From the NCBI GenBank assembly GCA_015075445.1, contig JABTUJ010000033.1:50280-114279 (forward strand): DNA of 64,000 nt, in the 5' to 3' direction. Positions within the stretch are counted from its first letter, which is position 1; each line of letters opens with the position of its first letter. The notes beneath the pieces were generated by a model, which had not been told where the DNA came from, ran no database searches, and saw only the letters and a list, made by a program, of their open reading frames with translations. Positions 8,306-16,411 of this stretch are shown in pieces. The position numbers and the translations under genes are program-made. This DNA comes from Verrucomicrobiales bacterium. Lineage in GTDB: Bacteria > Verrucomicrobiota > Verrucomicrobiia > Limisphaerales > J093.

Positions 8306-8778
8306 GCACCCGCCGGGGGGCGGTAGGAAGAAGAACCAGGCGAACGGCCCGGCTGATCCCAGGGCCCTGTCCTGGCGGTCGTGGATGCCCTGGGCCGACT
8401 CCTGCGGCCCGTGCTGCTCTCGTCGCGGATGCGCTTGTGGAGCAAAGGGACTGCTCCACTCATGTGGGCCGTCGTGCCAGGGGACGGTCCTCGGGCCGCC
8501 TTTCCGTCGGTGGGTGTTATCGGGTAACACCATGGGGTTAGCTGCCTTCTACCCGCCACTCCAAGCCCCCGGTCGGGCGCAATGACCCCAGCCCGTGCGG
8601 AAGCGGGAAGAAGTCCAAAAAGGTGCTCCGGCGCATGACCCAGTTCCTGATTGTCAACGTCGTGCAGTGGTGCTTTCGTTAGGCTCCGCCCACGAACATG
8701 AGAGGCACTTGGCCAATCAGGTGGAGACGACGGGGAACGCTTCAACGAACAGACCCCATTCTCGGGTCCCCCCTTGTG
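8306..8778. other. gene-free stretch with a palindrome
   Basis: No convincing coding frame on either strand; the only structure I see is the palindrome at 8513-8531. The segment presumably holds the promoter of the pseudopilin gene. Confidence 0.5.
8513..8531 (+). repeat. palindromic repeat, left copy
   Basis: GGTGTTATCGGGTAACACC: 7-bp arms around TCGGG. Its exact reverse complement occurs at 9590-9608, so the two copies form a 19-bp inverted pair about 1.1 kb apart with the pseudopilin gene between them. Confidence 0.85.
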
Positions 8779-9474
<696 letters not shown>

Positions 9475-10129
9475 CCGGCGAGCTCCAGCTCTTTGCCGCC
9501 GACACGGCGTGATCATCACCCCGCTCGGCCATCCGCCCCAGCCCCAACTGATGAGGGGCGGCGCATGAAGCCGGTTCTACCCACCTCTGGGTGTTACCCG
9601 ATAACACCCAGAAGGCGTTTCTCGGTCAGTTTCAGCGGGCTGTGGTCGCGTCGGGTGGGGGCGGAAGCGCTCGCATGGCGGTGGGTAGCAGCCAGAAGAT
9701 CCCCACGGCCCGGATCAACCACCCTGCGCTGGGCTTCCACAACTTTCACCAGACCGACACTTGCCCGAGCCACCCTGGCCCCAAACCGACTGGCGCGATG
9801 GTCCGCGATGGACATCCAAAGCAACGTCGGCACCAGGTTTGACGCGACGGATCGCCGACCGGCTACCACGAGGCTGCAGTCACAGGAAATGCCCGTTTCC
9901 ACCGCGTTCTCGGCACAGGAGCTTGGCCCATGTCGCCCAGTGCGATGCCGGTCTCACGGGTAGCCGTTGTGCTCGCGCTCAGGGAGTGAATCCGAACAGG
10001 AACGACGTGAGGGCGCGAGGGTTCAGACCAGTCCAGCAACCTGATGCCAGGCGATGGCACACCTCCCGATGGCCTGCAAGGGATAGAGAATCCGCATGGG
10101 GCCCCGGACGCCGTTAGGAAGCGCGATGC
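9475..10129. other. gene-free stretch with palindrome and microduplication
   Basis: No frame looks coding. Contains the palindrome at 9590-9608. A perfect 10-bp tandem duplication (GCGATGCTTA twice) lies at 10123-10142, at the right edge. Confidence 0.45.
9590..9608 (-). repeat. palindromic repeat, right copy
   Basis: GGTGTTACCCGATAACACC, reverse complement of the copy at 8513-8531. The local arms extend further here: TCTGGGTGTTA/TAACACCCAGA around CCCGA (9586-9612), an 11-bp perfect stem. Confidence 0.85.
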
Positions 10130-10399
10130 TTAGCGATGCTTAGGGCGGTGCTCGCGAAACACCGCCGGCTGGCTGCGATTCGCCTCGCGGGGGACGTGCG
10201 CACCGAAGTGCCTGGCGGAGCTGGCGATGGCTTCAACGTTCGGTTGGTGGGAGGCTACCTCCTCGGCTACGTTCCCCGGCAAGCCTTCCAGGCGCTCGTT
10301 GGCGGCGACGAAGTCCAGGTCCGCCTGCAAGGCTCTGGCCGGCCGGGGCAGGGTTGCGGCCGTGGCCGGTCTTGCGGCATGCTTGGTGGTCGTCAGCAT
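10130..10399 (-). CDS. hypothetical protein, doubtful
   Basis: 89-codon open frame with an ATG start; composition (RALQADLDFVAANERLEGLPGNVAEEVASHQPNVEAIASSARHFG) looks somewhat more protein-like than the opposite strand, which is also open. No motif recognised. It lies upstream of and divergent from the Fic gene. May be spurious. Confidence 0.25.
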   Translation of the reverse strand: MLTTTKHAARPATAATLPRPARALQADLDFVAANERLEGLPGNVAEEVASHQPNVEAIASSARHFGAHVPREANRSQPAVFREHRPKHR

Positions 10400-10433
10400 G
10401 GTCGTAGTATCGGTCAGGGCGAGGTAACAGTCA

Positions 10434-11150
10434 ATGATGCCGGCAGTCGAAGGTGGCCCCTCACCACACAGGTGGAATCAAATCAGACGGTTGCCGCTGC
10501 AGCCGGCCATCCGGACGCTGGAGCTGTACGAACGGGCCGTGATGATCGGAACCTTGGATGCCCTGGAGCTTCTGCGAGGCATCGACCCGGTCCGGGCTCT
10601 CTCGGTGGCCGACATCCGGCACGTGCATTACCGGATCTTCAGTGAAGTCCATCCCTGGGCAGGCCAGTTCCGCAGCGTGGGGCAGATGGCCACCATCGGG
10701 GGCTTCCCCACCGCTGAACCGTACCGGATTGTGCGCGAACTGGACCTGGCCCTGTTCCAGTCCGCCGAGATGTTGGCCGAGGCGCTGTCGGCTCGTGATC
10801 CGCAACGGACGATCGCGGCCCTGGGCTTCTTCCACGTGCGTTATGAGCGCGTCCACCCGTTCTTGGACGGGAACGGGAGGTCGGGTCGCGCGATCCTGGC
10901 CGTTCAGTTCGAGAAGCTGTTTGGCACCTTGCCACGTTTCACGGATCAGTGCGGCTACCGGGAGGCGATGCGCGCCGGCAATCGGAAGGACCTGGCACCG
11001 TTGATCAACTACCTTGGCGGGTCGGTGGCCGTGCCGGCAGCGGCCGCGCCGTGGCTCGCGCCGTTCCAGGTTAGTCCGCGGCTCCTGGAAACGGCCGAGG
11101 GCCAGCCCACGTTCGAGGAGGACCTTGCTTGGTCGCGTGGCGGATGCTGA
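10434..11150 (+). CDS. Fic family protein (putative AMP/nucleotidyl-transferase)
   Basis: 238 residues. The Fic catalytic loop HPFLDGNGRSGR is at residues 141-152, matching H-P-F-x-[DE]-G-N-G-R-x-x-R with the catalytic His first. Upstream LSVADIRHVHYRIFSEVHPWAGQFR is the family's beta-hairpin/target-dock region. Fic enzymes transfer AMP or related groups to target-protein hydroxyls. I see no separate antitoxin gene of the Phd or VbhA type next to it and no clear [ST]-x(3)-E-[GN] inhibitory helix. It lies in an island segment rich in broken genes but this frame looks intact. Confidence 0.88.
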   Translation: MMPAVEGGPSPHRWNQIRRLPLQPAIRTLELYERAVMIGTLDALELLRGIDPVRALSVADIRHVHYRIFSEVHPWAGQFRSVGQMATIGGFPTAEPYRIVRELDLALFQSAEMLAEALSARDPQRTIAALGFFHVRYERVHPFLDGNGRSGRAILAVQFEKLFGTLPRFTDQCGYREAMRAGNRKDLAPLINYLGGSVAVPAAAAPWLAPFQVSPRLLETAEGQPTFEEDLAWSRGGC

Positions 11151-11213
11151 GCGCGCCTGCCTCGGTTCGCAGCGCCCGCCGTTCCGGCGTGCCCTTGCTT
11201 TGGAGAAGAAGGG

Positions 11214-11325
11214 TCGAGGATTGTTTGTGCGGAACAATTCCACGATGCCGTGCGACCTTGATGGCGCAAATCGCGGAGTCAGGTGGCGAGGGGCGTCGGT
11301 GAGCGCCCGTTCGGCCTGTCCCACA
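11214..11325 (+). repeat. structured repeat, copy 1
   Basis: About 110 bp related to 13586-13695 in the same orientation. The best conserved part is GGAGTCAGG..GGCGAGGGGC..TCGGTGAGC..CCCGTTCGGCCTGTCCCACA (few mismatches); the first part forms a hairpin around GGATTGT/ACAATTCC. Flanks the DUF4338 pseudogene and the truncated cystathionine gamma-synthase. Confidence 0.75.
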
Positions 11326-11353
11326 CAGTGCATCCCCAGGTTGTTGGTAGATT

Positions 11354-12255
11354 GTGCTGGACTACCAAGCTCGGGTGGGTGACAACCGTGGCGTGGCAAC
11401 CAACTGGATGGTCCAGGGCCGGTGGGTCGAGTCGGAGGACTTGGCCTGGATCCGGAGCTGGTTAGCGGGGCATCCCGGGGGTAGCCGAAAGGGTCTGGCT
11501 CGGGCCGTGTGTCAACGCTGGGGATGGGTCGACGGGCGAGGGCGGCTGAAGGATTTTGCCGCCCGCAGCTTGTTGCTGAAGTTGGCGGCGCAGGGGCAGG
11601 TGGCGCTGCCGCCCTTGCAGACGCAGAAGCGGCGCGCGCCGCGCGGGGTAGCGCCCTGGCCGCAGTGGGAGGCCGGGCCGGTGGGAGGCCGACTTGGCTG
11701 GGCTGCAGCCGCTGCAGGTGGAACGGGTCGAGGCGGGGACCGAGGCGGCGGGGCGCTGGAGGTTCTACCTGCACCGCTACCACTATCTGGGTCTGCGGGT
11801 GGTGGGCGAGAATCTCGGTTACCTAGTCCGCGCGGCCACCGGTCAGGACGTGGCGTGCCTGTTGTTCGGGGCGGCGGCGTGGCGGTGTGCGCCGCGGGAT
11901 CAGGCGCTGGGGTGGGACGAGGCGGAGCGCCGCCGGGGGACTGCACCGGGTGGCCAACAGCACGCGCTTCTGATCCTGCCCTGGGTACGTGTGCCGCAGT
12001 TGGCCCAGTGCGGTGCTGGGGGTGTGCCGCCGCCTTGCAGACTGGCAGGCCAGAGTACGGCCACGGGCTGGACGTGTCAGGACCTTCGTGGAGCAGGATC
12101 TTTGCAGGCACCTGCTATCGGGCAGCCAATGGCGCTAGCTCAGGACGACCCGCAGACTCCAGCCGCCGGGACCGCGACCACAGGCGCGCCGTGCCAGTCA
12201 GAGAGATGTTGTACTGGTTTTTGGCCCACCCGATGAACGCGTTACGCCGCCTCGG
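11354..12255 (+). pseudogene. DUF4338 (DruA-like) gene, multiply frameshifted
   Basis: The first about 110 codons (GRWVESEDLAWIRSWLAGH, SRKGLARAVCQRWGWVDG, GRLKDFAARSLLLKL) match the N-terminus of DUF4338 proteins. Near 11690 the frame changes; the next frame gives the family core YHYLGLRVVGENLGYLVRA and DVACLLFGAAAWRCAPRDQ. After about 11935 the remaining family pieces (LILPWVRVPQLAQC, then CYRAANW, then AVPVREMLYWFLAHP) appear in changing frames, so at least four indels are present. DUF4338 includes DruA of Druantia phage defence, but stand-alone copies are common and transposon-like. Clearly inactive as written. It ends where the cystathionine synthase homology begins. Confidence 0.75.
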
Positions 12256-13263
12256 AACAGCAACCCCACAGTCAACGTTTTCGAAGAGAAGGTGCGCCTC
12301 CTGGAAGATGCGGAGGCAGCGACGAGTGCCGCCTCGGGGATGGGTATTATCAGTTCAACCCTGTTTGCCCTCCTGGCCTCGGGCAACCGGGTCGTATCGG
12401 TCAAGGACACCTACGGCGGAACCAGTGCGATATTCACTGAATACATGCCGAAATACCGGATCGATGCGGTCCAGTGTGACACGGCGGACCATGACCAGAT
12501 CGAGGCTGAGATCGCCAAAGGCTGCACCCTGCTCTACCTGGAAACCCCCACCAATCCGACCACCAAGATCATCGATATCGCCCGGCTGTCGAAAGTGGCG
12601 CACGCCCAAGGTGCAGTGGTTGTGGTGGATAACACCGCTGCGACCCCGATCAACCAGAACCCGCTCCAGTTAGGGGCGGATGTCGTGGTGCACAGCGCCA
12701 CTAAATTCCTCGGTGGTCATGCTGATGCCCTCGGAGGTGTGGCCTGCGGCTCCAAACATCTGATCGATCCAATCCATCACTATCGCGAAATCCATGGAGC
12801 GGTACTCGACCCCATGTCCGCTTACTTGCTGCTCCGCGGCATGAAGACCCTGGACTTGCGGGTCAAGCGGCAGAACGAAAGCGCGATGCGCATCGCGCGT
12901 TTTCTCGAGACCCATCCGGCGGTGGATCGTGTCTTCTACCCGGGACTTGATTCACATCCCGGCCATGCCATTGCGACCCGGCAAATGAGTGGATTCGGCG
13001 GCATTCTGAGTTTCATTCTGAAAGAGAACAGCCTCGGGGCTGCTGGGCGGCTGATCCCTCATCTCCGCTTTGCCCATGCGGCCGGGAATCTGGGCGCGGT
13101 GGAAACGATCGTTGCCCCGCCGGCGACCAGCAGCCACGTGGAATGCACGCCGGAGGAACGCGCCCGCCTGGGGATCCCCGAAGGCTTGATCCGCTATTCG
13201 ACTGGGATTGAGGATGTCGAAGACCTGATCGACGATTTGGCGTCGGCCCTGAGAGGGCTTTAA
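12256..13263 (+). pseudogene. cystathionine gamma-synthase/lyase family, 5'-truncated
   Basis: A PLP-dependent fold-type I enzyme of the Cys/Met metabolism family: NPTVNVFEEKVRLLEDAEAATSAASGM, the Schiff-base Lys in VVHSATKFLGGHADALGG, and a complete C-terminus (EGLIRYSTGIEDVEDLIDDLASAL). Homology begins abruptly at about NSNPTVNVF; the usual first 50-60 residues, including the start, are missing and the DUF4338 pseudogene lies directly upstream. The longest usable frame would start at a GTG within the homology (12292). Without the N-terminal segment, which contributes to the neighbouring subunit's active site in this family, the enzyme is probably inactive. The remainder is free of frameshifts, so the truncation may be recent. 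Confidence 0.85.
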
Positions 13264-13804
13264 CTCAGAGGAATTTGCATTTTCGCGTGGTGGGAGCATG
13301 GCCGAACGGCGTTCCCGAACTCGCGTATCCGTAGTTTCTGCTGGGTTCAAGGGTGTCCGAGCAGACACCTCTTGAATCTGTCACCAGCGCCTCACCGACC
13401 CTTCAGAACAGCCAGGATCACGCGGGCGATTCGCAGGGCCTCAAGAGTCCGACCCCTGCCGACACTTGCCGACATTTCACGTCGCGAAGTGCGCTCCGGC
13501 TGGACCGGAGGCCGAGAACGATCAAACCGCGACTGACACTTGTGAACATTGACGATCGTGGCGTTTTGGCCGCTCTGCGAACAGGTTGAGGATTGTCTGT
13601 GTGGCACAATCCTCGACAGTCGTCTGACGTTCATCGCATCCAGGGAGTCAGGCGGCGAGGGGCATCGGTGAGCCCCCGTTCGGCCTGTCCCACAGGGCTT
13701 TGTGCAGGTTGGCGTTGGAGTCAATGCCCCGGATGCCACGAACTCATTGGAAGTCGCCACCGCTGTTCCGACTGCGTGAACCCGTGGTGGTTCCGTGCGC
13801 CGGC
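13264..13804. other. gene-free stretch with repeat copy 2
   Basis: No supported gene. Apart from the repeat at 13586-13695 I see nothing recognisable. Confidence 0.45.
13586..13695 (+). repeat. structured repeat, copy 2
   Basis: Direct repeat of 11214-11325. Here the hairpin is perfect: GAGGATTGT and ACAATCCTC around CTGTGTGGC. Followed by the same GGAGTCAGG..GGCGAGGGGC block. Confidence 0.75.
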
Positions 13805-14347
13805 CTACCGTTGCCGTCGGCCCTGCCGGCGGGACGCCGGGGGTGCGGGAGCAACGCCCGGACCGGGCAACAGGTGTTTGGGAAGCGGAGCCGGCCCGGT
13901 TGTCGTGAGGTCAAACTCGAACTGGACCCGCGGCGAGCGAAGGTCGCGCCAGTAGTTCGCCGGGTCCGAGGGAAGCCGCTCCACGTGAAATGGCGACGCC
14001 AGCTCAACGACGGCGGGACCTTGAAGGACGACGGCAGCTTGTCCGCGGAACTGGACCCAGCCCTCCGGGGCGGTATTACGGCCGGCGAGGGCATCCAGCG
14101 AGACCACGACCACCCCAACCCTCCGTTCGAACTCGCGCAACCGGCCTTCGAAGAAGACGGGCACAGCGCCGGGCTGGCCACCGTCGGGCAGGATCAGATC
14201 CGCCACCTGCAGGAAGCGGAGCGGCCGGCCAGCGGTCGGGAGGCCTGGGGCAAATGCCTTCCCCGCGACGCGCACGTCGTCGCCGACGAACCGGGCCAGG
14301 AGAAGGTCGAGGGGCCAGGGTTGTCGTGAGGTTCGGTGGACGCTCAT
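13805..14347 (-). CDS. hypothetical protein
   Basis: About 180 residues from ATG 14347 (MSVHRTSRQPWPLDLLLARFVGDDVRVAGKAF). The middle (RPLRFLQVADLILPDGGQPGAVPVFFEGRLREFERRVGVVVVSLDALAG) has regular alternation of hydrophobic and charged residues and looks coding, whereas the opposite strand does not. No known domain recognised, no signal peptide or membrane segment. The frame stays open upstream to 14458. Lies between the repeat at 13.6 kb and the HTH protein at 14588. Confidence 0.45.
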   Translation of the reverse strand: MSVHRTSRQPWPLDLLLARFVGDDVRVAGKAFAPGLPTAGRPLRFLQVADLILPDGGQPGAVPVFFEGRLREFERRVGVVVVSLDALAGRNTAPEGWVQFRGQAAVVLQGPAVVELASPFHVERLPSDPANYWRDLRSPRVQFEFDLTTTGPAPLPKHLLPGPGVAPAPPASRRQGRRQR

Positions 14348-14587
14348 GACGGACGTTATGCCGGCTTGAGGCAACTCGAGCGCGTAGCGGGTCCGGGGAG
14401 AGATCACGCCGTCCGGCCGTGTACGCGAGCGTGTTTCCTGCAACCTCTCACCGGTCAACGTCGGATAATCACCCGACGGCCTTGAGGGCAGTACGCGGGT
14501 GGCTGTGCCGCCGCAGATTGTCTGGGCTCAAATCAGAAGCCGACGACCGGTCTTCGATGACAGTTTTGGCCGTCCGCACGCGCAACG

Positions 14588-14842
14588 ATGAAGCTCGCAG
14601 ACATGCTGAGGAACACGGTGCGGGTTGAGCCGATGCTGGTTCGCCCGGACCAGGCAGCGCTGATCCTCGGGAGCATCGAACTGCTGGACGATCTCACGGC
14701 GGCGGGCTGGCTGGAGCCGGTGGTCAACCGGAAGCGGTTGAAGCTCTTTTCCGTCGCCGACCTGCAGGGTTGCGTGGCTCGCCTGCAGGCGGGTGAATCC
14801 CTGCCGGACGAGGCGGGCCTGACCCCAGGCGATCACCCCTGA
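14588..14842 (+). CDS. small HTH/excisionase-like protein
   Basis: 84 residues. VRPDQAALILGSIELLDDLTAAGWLEPVVNRKRLKLFSVADLQGCVARL follows the pattern of MerR-like/excisionase HTH domains (a helix-turn-helix then a short wing and a second helix), though no single residue set is diagnostic. Its last 10 bases overlap, on the opposite strand, the 3' end of the split tyrosine integrase, a position often held by excisionase or control genes. DNA-binding role inferred. Confidence 0.5.
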   Translation: MKLADMLRNTVRVEPMLVRPDQAALILGSIELLDDLTAAGWLEPVVNRKRLKLFSVADLQGCVARLQAGESLPDEAGLTPGDHP

Positions 14843-15185
14843 GCGGTGCTGGCCAATTCGATATCAGGATCAATCGGGAGGAGCTTGGCGTAGTGCTTCT
14901 GGGTCGTGGCGACCTCGTCGCCCATCCAGGTGGCGATCTTGTAGATCGAGCAGCCGCGGCTGGCCAGGAGGCTGCCGAAGGTGTGGCGCATGATGTGGGG
15001 GGTCACCCAGCGGAAGCCGAGCGGCTCGAGATGGCGGTAGTAGGGACGGTCGAAGTCGTAACGGTAGAGCGATTTGCCCTGCTCGACATCGGGCCGGAGC
15101 ATGAAGGGAGTGGGCCTGCCGTACCCGGCGAGGAACTCCCGGAACTCCTGGGTCAGCGGGACCGTTCGCTCCTCCTTGTCCTTGG
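14833..15185 (-). pseudogene. tyrosine integrase, C-terminal piece (split by the inserted element)
   Basis: Encodes DKEERTVPLTQEFREFLAGYG...HIMRHTFGSLLASRG (His-x-x-Arg box) and the nucleophile Tyr in TTQKHYAKL. The usual second His/Trp position reads WMGDEVATT, an Asp where WLGHS is common. The piece starts exactly at the CCTTGG flanking the serine-recombinase element; its other half is at 18489-19161. Joining the halves gives 340 codons in one frame. Confidence 0.85.
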
Positions 15186-15488
15186 CGTCGGGCGCGGACT
15201 GCACCCGATGCGCACGCTGCAAAACAATTCTGCACGGTCACCCACCCCTTTCATCCGTGGCACGGCCGGCGTTTTGGGCTGATTGACTGCCAGCGGCGTT
15301 GGGGCCAGTGGCGGGTATACTACCTCACCGACAACGGCGTGACGGCCTATTTGCCGGCCTCCTGGACGGATGTCGGTCCCCGAGACCCGTTCGTCGAACA
15401 AGCTCACGGCCGCGCCATCGCCCGGGTGGAAGACCTCCTGGAACTGGCTCGCCTGAGTACCTCCCGTGTAAAGAGAATTACGCCATGA
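15180..15488 (+). pseudogene. DUF5372-like protein, body without start codon (completed in the circular form)
   Basis: Open from the element's left end to TGA 15486-15488; encodes VTHPFHPWHGRRFGLIDCQR, then WRVYYLTDNG, YLPASWTDVGPRDPF and VEDLLELARL, the DUF5372 pattern (T-H-P-F-H-P, then S-W-T-D, D-P-F, E-D-L-L-x-L-A). No ATG, GTG or TTG is in frame between the element end and the family homology. Joining the element's ends supplies one: ATG at 18477 (MKPTPW) leads through CCTTGG into this frame, giving 106 residues. DUF5372 proteins are known to me next to such recombinases; their function is unknown. I scored it as split rather than dead. Confidence 0.8.
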
Positions 15489-15604
15489 ATGTCAAGCAAA
15501 TCACGCCGCAGAGCCTGGGTCTGGTGGCTGATCCACCCGGCGAATATCTCGTGTATACGCTGTATTTAAGAGACATGACGCGGTTTCTTTGCCTTGACAC
15601 GTGG

Positions 15605-15633
15605 TTGCATGTGAAACATTGTGGGCATAAATA
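15605..15633 (+). promoter_or_regulatory. candidate promoter of the element operon
   Basis: TTGCAT at 15605-15610 and TAAATA at 15628-15633, spaced by 17 bases, ending 11 bases before the HTH gene's ATG. The surrounding 80 bases are clearly more AT-rich than the rest of the element. If used, the transcript would have a very short leader. Confidence 0.45.
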
Positions 15634-15644
15634 CACTTACACAT

Positions 15645-16118
15645 ATGCCCGACGACCCCCCTTCCAAGCGCCAGGCGTTGCAGGCCACCGGCACCTTCAA
15701 TCCCCGGGCCGGCCAGGTCCGTCACGCGTTGTTCCAACACCCCGAGTTCTTCGACCCGGAGGACTTGCTACAGCTCAAGTACGAGACGCTGCGGGCGTTG
15801 GAGCAAGACGGCTATTCGATCGCCCAGGCCGCAGGCGAGTTCGGACTCTCGCGTCCGACCATCTACCAGGCGCGGAGCCAGTTTGCGGCCGGCGGGCTCG
15901 AAGGCCTCCTGCCGCACAAGCGTGGCCCCAAGCGAGCGCACAAGCTCTCCTCGGAGGTGCGCCAGTTCCTAGCGGAGGAGCGGCAGGCCGATCCCCACCT
16001 CGCCGGCCCCGAACTGGCCCGGCGCGTGCGCCGGCGCTTTGGTCTCAAGCTGCACCGACGCACGATCGAGAAAGCCTTGCCGCCCAGGGCAAAAAGGGGG
16101 CGCTCGTCGCCGGGGTGA
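15645..16118 (+). CDS. HTH protein of the serine-recombinase element
   Basis: 157 residues from ATG 15645 (MPDDPPSKRQALQATGTFNPR). Residues about 45-80 (ALEQDGYSIAQAAGEFGLSRPTIYQARSQF) form an HTH of the transposase/winged-helix type, followed by LEGLLPHKRGPKRAHKLSSEVRQFL, a second HTH-like region. The architecture resembles the DNA-binding half of IS481/IS630-type transposases without the DDE domain. Stop TGA overlaps the GTG of the next gene (GTGA, 16115-16118), so translation is likely coupled. Probably a DNA-binding partner or regulator of the recombinase; that role is inferred from position. Confidence 0.8.
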   Translation: MPDDPPSKRQALQATGTFNPRAGQVRHALFQHPEFFDPEDLLQLKYETLRALEQDGYSIAQAAGEFGLSRPTIYQARSQFAAGGLEGLLPHKRGPKRAHKLSSEVRQFLAEERQADPHLAGPELARRVRRRFGLKLHRRTIEKALPPRAKRGRSSPG

Positions 16119-16411
16119 ACGCGGGCTCCACAGCGCCCGCCGTCTGGACCGAGCGCTACGAGGCCCTCCGTCAGTGCGCGCGGGAGGGCTCCCCGATGCT
16201 GACCTCCCGTCCCGTGGGGTGGATGGTGTTGGTCCGGCACGGGATGGCGGCTTGGATGCGGCGGTGGACCGAAGCGAGCCAGCCGCCCCCGACACCCTCG
16301 GCGGCCCACGGCCCGCGGCCCGCTCTTCCCCTCCCGGCCTGGCAAACTGAGTTGACGGTGCTGCTGGCGCAGATGACGGCCGCCCATCTTTCCACCCCTT
16401 CTCGTCCATGA
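16115..16411 (+). CDS. small protein of the serine-recombinase element
   Basis: 98 residues from GTG 16115. Contains VWTERYEALRQCAREG, then VGWMVLVRHGMAAWMRRW and, near the end, WQTELTVLLAQMTAAH. This W-x-E-R-Y-E-x-L and L-x-R-x-G-M-A-A-W-M pattern fits a short protein I associate with this kind of recombinase cassette. It overlaps the upstream stop by GTGA and the downstream start by ATGA (16408-16411), which makes the start choice firm. Easily missed because a much longer open frame (from 15299) covers it. Function unknown. Confidence 0.72.
   Translation: MNAGSTAPAVWTERYEALRQCAREGSPMLTSRPVGWMVLVRHGMAAWMRRWTEASQPPPTPSAAHGPRPALPLPAWQTELTVLLAQMTAAHLSTPSRP

Noticed and set aside
11354..12255. 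Druantia defence system
   Set aside because: Only a broken DUF4338 gene is present; DruB-E and the large helicase are absent.
15299..16411. 370-codon frame across the element's left half
   Set aside because: Only its last 98 codons look real (the small protein at 16115); the rest shadows the DUF5372-like and HTH frames.
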